From contig NZ_OCND01000015.1 of assembly GCF_900215535.1 (NCBI RefSeq), positions 1-54,607 of the forward strand: a DNA stretch of 54,607 nucleotides, read 5' to 3'. Source of the DNA: Pseudoxanthomonas wuyuanensis (GTDB lineage: Bacteria; Pseudomonadota; Gammaproteobacteria; Xanthomonadales; Xanthomonadaceae). Below, one piece after another: positions 51,919-54,607 of the stretch. How positions within the stretch are numbered: the first letter of the stretch is position 1; each line of letters starts with the position of its first letter. Below the pieces are notes generated by a model. That model did not search any database. It worked only from the letters and a program-made list of their open reading frames with translations, and was not told where the DNA came from. Both the position numbers and the translations under genes were made by a program.

Positions 51919-52242
51919 TCACAGGGTCAGCTCTCCGCTGTTTGAAGTATCACGCCCGTACTTGAAGTTTCGACTTGCCACAACGGTGCCGTTGCAACTC
52001 AAGGTGGCGACATGGCCATGGCGCGACGGACCAATAACAAAGCTCTCACGAAACTCACCGGATACAGGACGGCTGCGGAGCGACGGATCGTAGCCCTCTG
52101 CCACAACGCTTAGGAGACAAGGGCTGTTCTCAGGAGTCGCTCCGACGACAACGAGTGAGAGGTCCCTGGGACCGAGGAAGATACATCCGGTAAGCAGGGT
52201 GACGGTGGACAAAAGAAAGGTTGGCAGAAGTAATAGTTTCAT
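51919..52242 (-). CDS. Small lipoprotein (cassette gene)
   Basis: This 107-residue protein has a lipoprotein signal ending 'LLTGC' (Cys20) and the mature start 'IFLGPRDLSLVVVG'. The rest is beta-like, with two Cys ('CLLSVVAEG', 'ATLSCNGTVV') that may pair. It resembles the short exported proteins common in integron cassettes; no domain is recognised. The ATG lies five bases after a core site, so initiation has little room for a separate ribosome binding site. Confidence 0.75.
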   Translation of the reverse strand: MKLLLLPTFLLSTVTLLTGCIFLGPRDLSLVVVGATPENSPCLLSVVAEGYDPSLRSRPVSGEFRESFVIGPSRHGHVATLSCNGTVVASRNFKYGRDTSNSGELTL

Positions 52243-52247
52243 GTGCC

Positions 52248-52337
52248 GCCTAACACCTGAGTTAAGCCGGCCCGCCCTGGCCAACCGTCAGATCAAAGCC
52301 GTAACGATGCGGGCTCGGCTTGAACGAATTGTTAGAC
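52248..52337 (-). repeat. attC site (90 bp)
   Basis: The ends are GTCTAAC (52331-52337) and GTTAGGC (52248-52254); the centre is longer than in the 60-bp sites. The stop codon of the upstream cassette gene lies in the inverse core. Confidence 0.85.
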
Positions 52338-52601
52338 TGCACCGCGACCAACCCCACGACCAACCGCATAGAAGCCACCAACGCTGGCTGCTACGGCCAG
52401 CCAAAATGACCAGGCGCGGTAAAACGGAATGAATGGATGATTCTGCGAGAAGTCGCATCTATCTCCAATGTAATCATAGCTCCCGCCAGAGCTGACACAG
52501 GTGCCAGAAGCGAAGAATCCTGAAACAAGCGGCCAGAACAGCACAGCACCGCCAACCAGGAGAAGTGCCCCGAGTACCACCAGTACGCGACTCTTGGTCA
52601 T
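52332..52601 (-). CDS. Two-helix membrane protein (cassette gene)
   Basis: This 89-residue protein has two membrane segments ('VLVVLGALLLVGGAVLFWPL' and 'FWLAVAASVGGFYAVGRG'). They flank a short loop with two Cys ('GTCVSSGGSYDYIGDRCDFS') that are probably disulfide-linked on the outer face. The function is unknown. The TAA stop is part of the attC (52332-52334). The ATG lies three bases after the previous core site. Confidence 0.7.
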   Translation of the reverse strand: MTKSRVLVVLGALLLVGGAVLFWPLVSGFFASGTCVSSGGSYDYIGDRCDFSQNHPFIPFYRAWSFWLAVAASVGGFYAVGRGVGRGAV

Positions 52602-52604
52602 GCG

Positions 52605-52664
52605 GTCTAACGCCTGAGTTAAGCCGCGCCGCGAAGCGGCATCGGCTTGAATGAATTGTCAGGC
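52605..52664 (-). repeat. attC site (60 bp)
   Basis: The ends are GCCTGAC (52658-52664, one base off) and GTTAGAC (52605-52611), with central stem 'GCCGCTTCGCGGCGCGGC'. Confidence 0.85.
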
Positions 52665-52676
52665 CTCAATCTAGCA

Positions 52677-53096
52677 CTAGTCAGAAGAGGGCTGGTAGAT
52701 GTCCAGTACAAGCTCAATGCGCCGCTCTGCCAGTGCGCCAAGAGTTGCTGGAGGTAGCGCGACCACCTCATTTCCCTCAGACATGAAGAATCCACAGAAA
52801 ATATCCAACTCAAAAGTGGGGTCTAGGTTGGTCCAGATTGCTAGGTCCGCCGTTAGCTGACCAAGGATTGCGCAGATCTGTGAATCTAGATCAGCAGGCT
52901 CGCTTCTCTCTGCCTCAATCCGCCACATTCCTCGCTTTGCAATTCTCGGCCCTCCATCCTTGCCGCGGCCTGGAAGAGCATCGCCTTTTTTATAGGAGTC
53001 TGTCGCAGCGACACCTAACAAAGCACTTATGTCGGAAGGAACCAAGGATTCTCCGAAAATGCGAAAGGTTGCGGTTGACTCGCTTTGATGTGTCAT
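52677..53096 (-). CDS. DUF4279-like protein (cassette gene)
   Basis: This 139-residue protein has the DUF4279 pattern: 'ATFRIFGESLVPSDISALLG' at the start, 'RGMWRIEAERSEPADLDSQI' in the middle, and 'ELDIFCGFFMSEGNEVVALP' with 'RRIELVLDIY' at the end. The family is small, cytoplasmic and of unknown function, and is often found in toxin-immunity or mobile settings. The ATG is four bases from the core site of the previous attC. Confidence 0.8.
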   Translation of the reverse strand: MTHQSESTATFRIFGESLVPSDISALLGVAATDSYKKGDALPGRGKDGGPRIAKRGMWRIEAERSEPADLDSQICAILGQLTADLAIWTNLDPTFELDIFCGFFMSEGNEVVALPPATLGALAERRIELVLDIYQPSSD

Positions 53097-53100
53097 TGAG

Positions 53101-53159
53101 GCCTAACGCTGAACTAAGCCGACCCGCGAAGCGGCTTCGGCTTGAATGAATTGTTAGGT
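53101..53159 (-). repeat. attC site (59 bp)
   Basis: The ends are ACCTAAC (53153-53159) and GTTAGGC (53101-53107). The arms are almost identical to those of the site at 51849, which suggests the sites have a common source. Confidence 0.88.
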
Positions 53160-53603
53160 ACCCGGCTCAGAACGATTGAGGGGAGACTCAAGTACGAGCC
53201 GGGACGCCTTGACGGAGGTGTAGGTGACGGTGATAGCCGCCGGGAATCCAAGTGCAAGGATCTTGCATCGCTTGCCTTTGGGAAGGCGCTCCAGCACGAG
53301 CTCCCGAACATCCATGCTAAGTGATGGGCCAAACCCGGATAGTTCAATCCCGGTAACCCCGAAGAACTCGAGCCGAAAGACGCGGTCCCAGACGGGGCCA
53401 AGAATGCTGACTACTAGTTCACCGCCGTCGGCTAGCAGTGGTTGGCGAAAAGAAAGTTCGACCAGCGAACCGTCATATACACAGTCGGGATTAGGGCTGG
53501 CGCCAGAATATGCAGGAAGCGCGGCAAGCTCCTCTAGTGAGAGCTGAGACTCAGTAGTGACTGCTGCAAGAGCTTCCAGTTCCAATTCGCGTGGAGCTTT
53601 CAT
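53154..53603 (-). CDS. Uncharacterised 149-residue cassette protein
   Basis: I do not recognise this protein. It is acidic at the N-terminus ('RELELEALAAVTTESQLSLE') and beta-rich afterwards ('GELVVSILGPVWDRVFRLEF', 'AAITVTYTSVKASRLVLESP'). There is no signal peptide or membrane segment. The ATG lies four bases after the core site, and the stop codon lies in the following attC, as is usual for integron cassettes. Confidence 0.75.
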   Translation of the reverse strand: MKAPRELELEALAAVTTESQLSLEELAALPAYSGASPNPDCVYDGSLVELSFRQPLLADGGELVVSILGPVWDRVFRLEFFGVTGIELSGFGPSLSMDVRELVLERLPKGKRCKILALGFPAAITVTYTSVKASRLVLESPLNRSEPGT

Positions 53604-53607
53604 GGGT

Positions 53608-53667
53608 GCCTAACGCCTGAGTTAAGCCGAGCCGCGAAGCGGCGTCGGCTTGGACGAATTGTTAGGT
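53608..53667 (-). repeat. attC site (60 bp)
   Basis: The ends are ACCTAAC (53661-53667) and GTTAGGC (53608-53614). The interior 'AATTCGTCCAAGCCGACGCC' and the stem 'GCCGCTTCGCGGCTCGGC' closely match class 1-type cassettes. Confidence 0.9.
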
Positions 53668-54381
53668 GGCGCCTTCGCCGTAGTATACGGCGATGGACCA
53701 GTGATAGTCACGCCCCCTGGCCGCACACCATTCGGGAAAGCTACCGATCGGCCGAGCCTTGTATGCCTGCCAGTCGAAAAGCATTTGACCATATTGCTGC
53801 GCCTCTCGGTCGAGGTCAGACAGAAGCTCGCGATCCGCCGCTCCCCCAATTAGGTCGGTTGCTCGCGCTAAGTCTTCGAGGGCTTCGTCTAACTCGCCGA
53901 TGAAGAGGCCTTCGTTCAAGTGATGGGTCGCGTAGTCAACCGAAGATAGGTGGCGCTCAATTACCATGCGTCGGATCGCCACGTCAGTTGGATCTGCAAC
54001 TAGCACTCTGCCGAGGAGCTCTGGATCGCGGCGCAGGATCGCTAGCCATCGAACCGGCGCGATGGACTCAGGATTATCTTCGGACCATCGCTGAAGAGCG
54101 GGATAGACAAAGCGATTCAGTAGCGGCTGTGTAAGAAACTGGTGGCAACCCGGGGTGCGGTAATAGAGCGTCAGGACGGCATTTACAGCGTCCTGAGACT
54201 TCTTGCTCTCCCACGTGTCAGCACAAGCCAAGAACGTATTGAGGGCAGCAAACGCTTCGCGGCGCAGCCCCGCCTCGCGAAGGCGGCAATACTCGGCGAG
54301 ATGGGCAAAGTCCTTCCGTGCGGCCAGGCCAGCCGCAAGCGATGCAAGGCCCTCAAAGTTGTCTTTGTTCCAGTAGTACAT
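53662..54381 (-). CDS. Uncharacterised 239-residue cassette protein
   Basis: I do not recognise this protein. It is a soluble, largely helical protein with repeat-like helices ('GLAARKDFAHLAEYCRLREA', 'NRFVYPALQRWSEDNPESIA') and a C-terminal Trp/Tyr-rich end ('SFPEWCAARGRDYHWSIAVY'). I chose the ATG at 54381, which has GGAAGG upstream; an ATG 24 bases earlier starts inside the attC core region. The TAA stop lies in the inverse core of the following attC. It is the largest cassette gene visible. Confidence 0.75.
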   Translation of the reverse strand: MYYWNKDNFEGLASLAAGLAARKDFAHLAEYCRLREAGLRREAFAALNTFLACADTWESKKSQDAVNAVLTLYYRTPGCHQFLTQPLLNRFVYPALQRWSEDNPESIAPVRWLAILRRDPELLGRVLVADPTDVAIRRMVIERHLSSVDYATHHLNEGLFIGELDEALEDLARATDLIGGAADRELLSDLDREAQQYGQMLFDWQAYKARPIGSFPEWCAARGRDYHWSIAVYYGEGAT

Positions 54382-54396
54382 GAGCCTTCCAGCGCC

Positions 54397-54510
54397 ACCT
54401 AGCACCTGAATTAAGCCGACCCGTAGCGGGGCGGCGACTGGGTGCTAGCGTAGCGGAAAAGCACCCAGGCGGTGCCCCGATGCGGGTTCGGCTTGAACGA
54501 ATTGTTAGGC
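54397..54510 (-). repeat. Long attC site (114 bp)
   Basis: The ends are GCCTAAC (54504-54510) and GCTAGGT (54397-54403, one base off). The centre holds an extra palindrome with GGGTGCT...AGCACCC (about 54445-54472). The array therefore continues to the right with at least one more cassette, whose gene ends beyond this site. Confidence 0.85.
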
Positions 54511-54607
54511 CTCGCAGGTTAACAAAGTAAGTGCAACACCCGCGGCGCCCGAAGAAGGGGTGAGCTGGCAGACTGTAGGGGATCCCTCCGGCAAGAGAAG
54601 ATCCCGC
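54511..54607. other. Start of a further cassette or attI-side region
   Basis: Only 97 bases are visible, with no complete gene. In minus-strand order this DNA lies upstream of the long attC and should hold the 3' end of another cassette gene. GCAGGTTAACAAA (54514-54526) also occurs beside the degenerate attC at the other end of the array. Confidence 0.4.

Larger units (their letters stand above)
49495..54607 (-). mobile_element. Integron gene-cassette array (runs off right edge)
   Basis: Eight attC-like sites (49882, 51266, 51849, 52248, 52605, 53101, 53608, 54397) alternate with small minus-strand genes. In minus-strand reading each gene is followed by an attC whose ends are RYYYAAC-like and GTTRRRY-like with the 'CAATTCGTTCAAGCCGA...' interior of class 1-type sites. 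Array polarity places attI and any integrase to the right of 54607. Most sites share near-identical arms, as in chromosomal integrons. Genes start 3-15 bases after a core site in most cassettes. Left of 51266 the array is eroded and interrupted by an XAC0095-type gene and repeats. Confidence 0.88.

Noticed and set aside
49882..54510. The regular palindromes as a CRISPR array
   Set aside because: Spacing is 300-700 bases with genes between, and the elements have integron core sites at their ends. There are no short unique spacers.

Overview
The window looks like chromosome of a member of the Xanthomonadaceae (Xanthomonas, Lysobacter, Pseudoxanthomonas or a close relative). The support is high GC by eye, an XAC0095-type gene, dispersed palindromes of the 'GTAGGAGCGACG...CGTCGCTCCTAC' type, and housekeeping genes (bpt, fused rlmKL, tesB, ampD, nfi) that read like this family. 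No rRNA, tRNA or CRISPR array was found.

Layout. (1) 0.5-12.2 kb, chromosomal core: an exonuclease/endonuclease/phosphatase lipoprotein, Bpt leucyltransferase, a PAP2-like membrane protein, a seven EF-hand secreted protein, two tandem ECF sigma factors fused to membrane domains, TesB, AmpD, a small hydrolase and the fused rRNA methyltransferase RlmKL. Two MITE-like inverted-repeat elements lie between genes. (2) 12.2-23.8 kb, an accessory island mostly on the minus strand: a winged-helix/STAND-ATPase/TPR regulator, a small putative regulator, a phage tail collar-domain protein, a 966-residue protein of unknown function, a 201-residue unknown, an AvrRpt2-like cysteine protease and two near-identical 182-residue proteins. 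A 69-base relic of rlmKL lies near the far end of the island, in the same orientation as the intact gene that bounds the near end. (3) 23.9-44.1 kb, polyamine and beta-alanine catabolism: MmsA, alanine dehydrogenase, an omega-aminotransferase, a PuuR-type regulator, PuuC, PuuB, two glutamine-synthetase-like ligases, PuuD, a SpuC-type putrescine aminotransferase and a PotFGHI-type ABC importer. A GGDEF response regulator and a hemerythrin preceded by a perfect FNR-type box interrupt the cluster. (4) 44.1-49.4 kb, miscellaneous genes: two pirins, AqpZ, endonuclease V and a histidine phosphatase. (5) 49.5-54.6 kb, an integron cassette array. Eight attC-like sites separate small minus-strand genes, and the array runs off the right edge, so any integrase would lie beyond 54607. 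An XAC0095-family gene with a structured leader interrupts its left part.

How the genes fit together. The ABC importer takes up putrescine or related polyamines. The two ligases glutamylate them, PuuB and PuuC oxidise the gamma-glutamyl intermediates, and PuuD releases the omega-amino acid; SpuC offers a direct transamination route. The omega-aminotransferase, MmsA and alanine dehydrogenase together can turn beta-alanine into acetyl-CoA while recycling pyruvate. The island has the layout of a regulated accessory system whose function I cannot assign. Its protease, tail-collar protein, large unknown protein and twin small proteins are the best candidate here for something undescribed.
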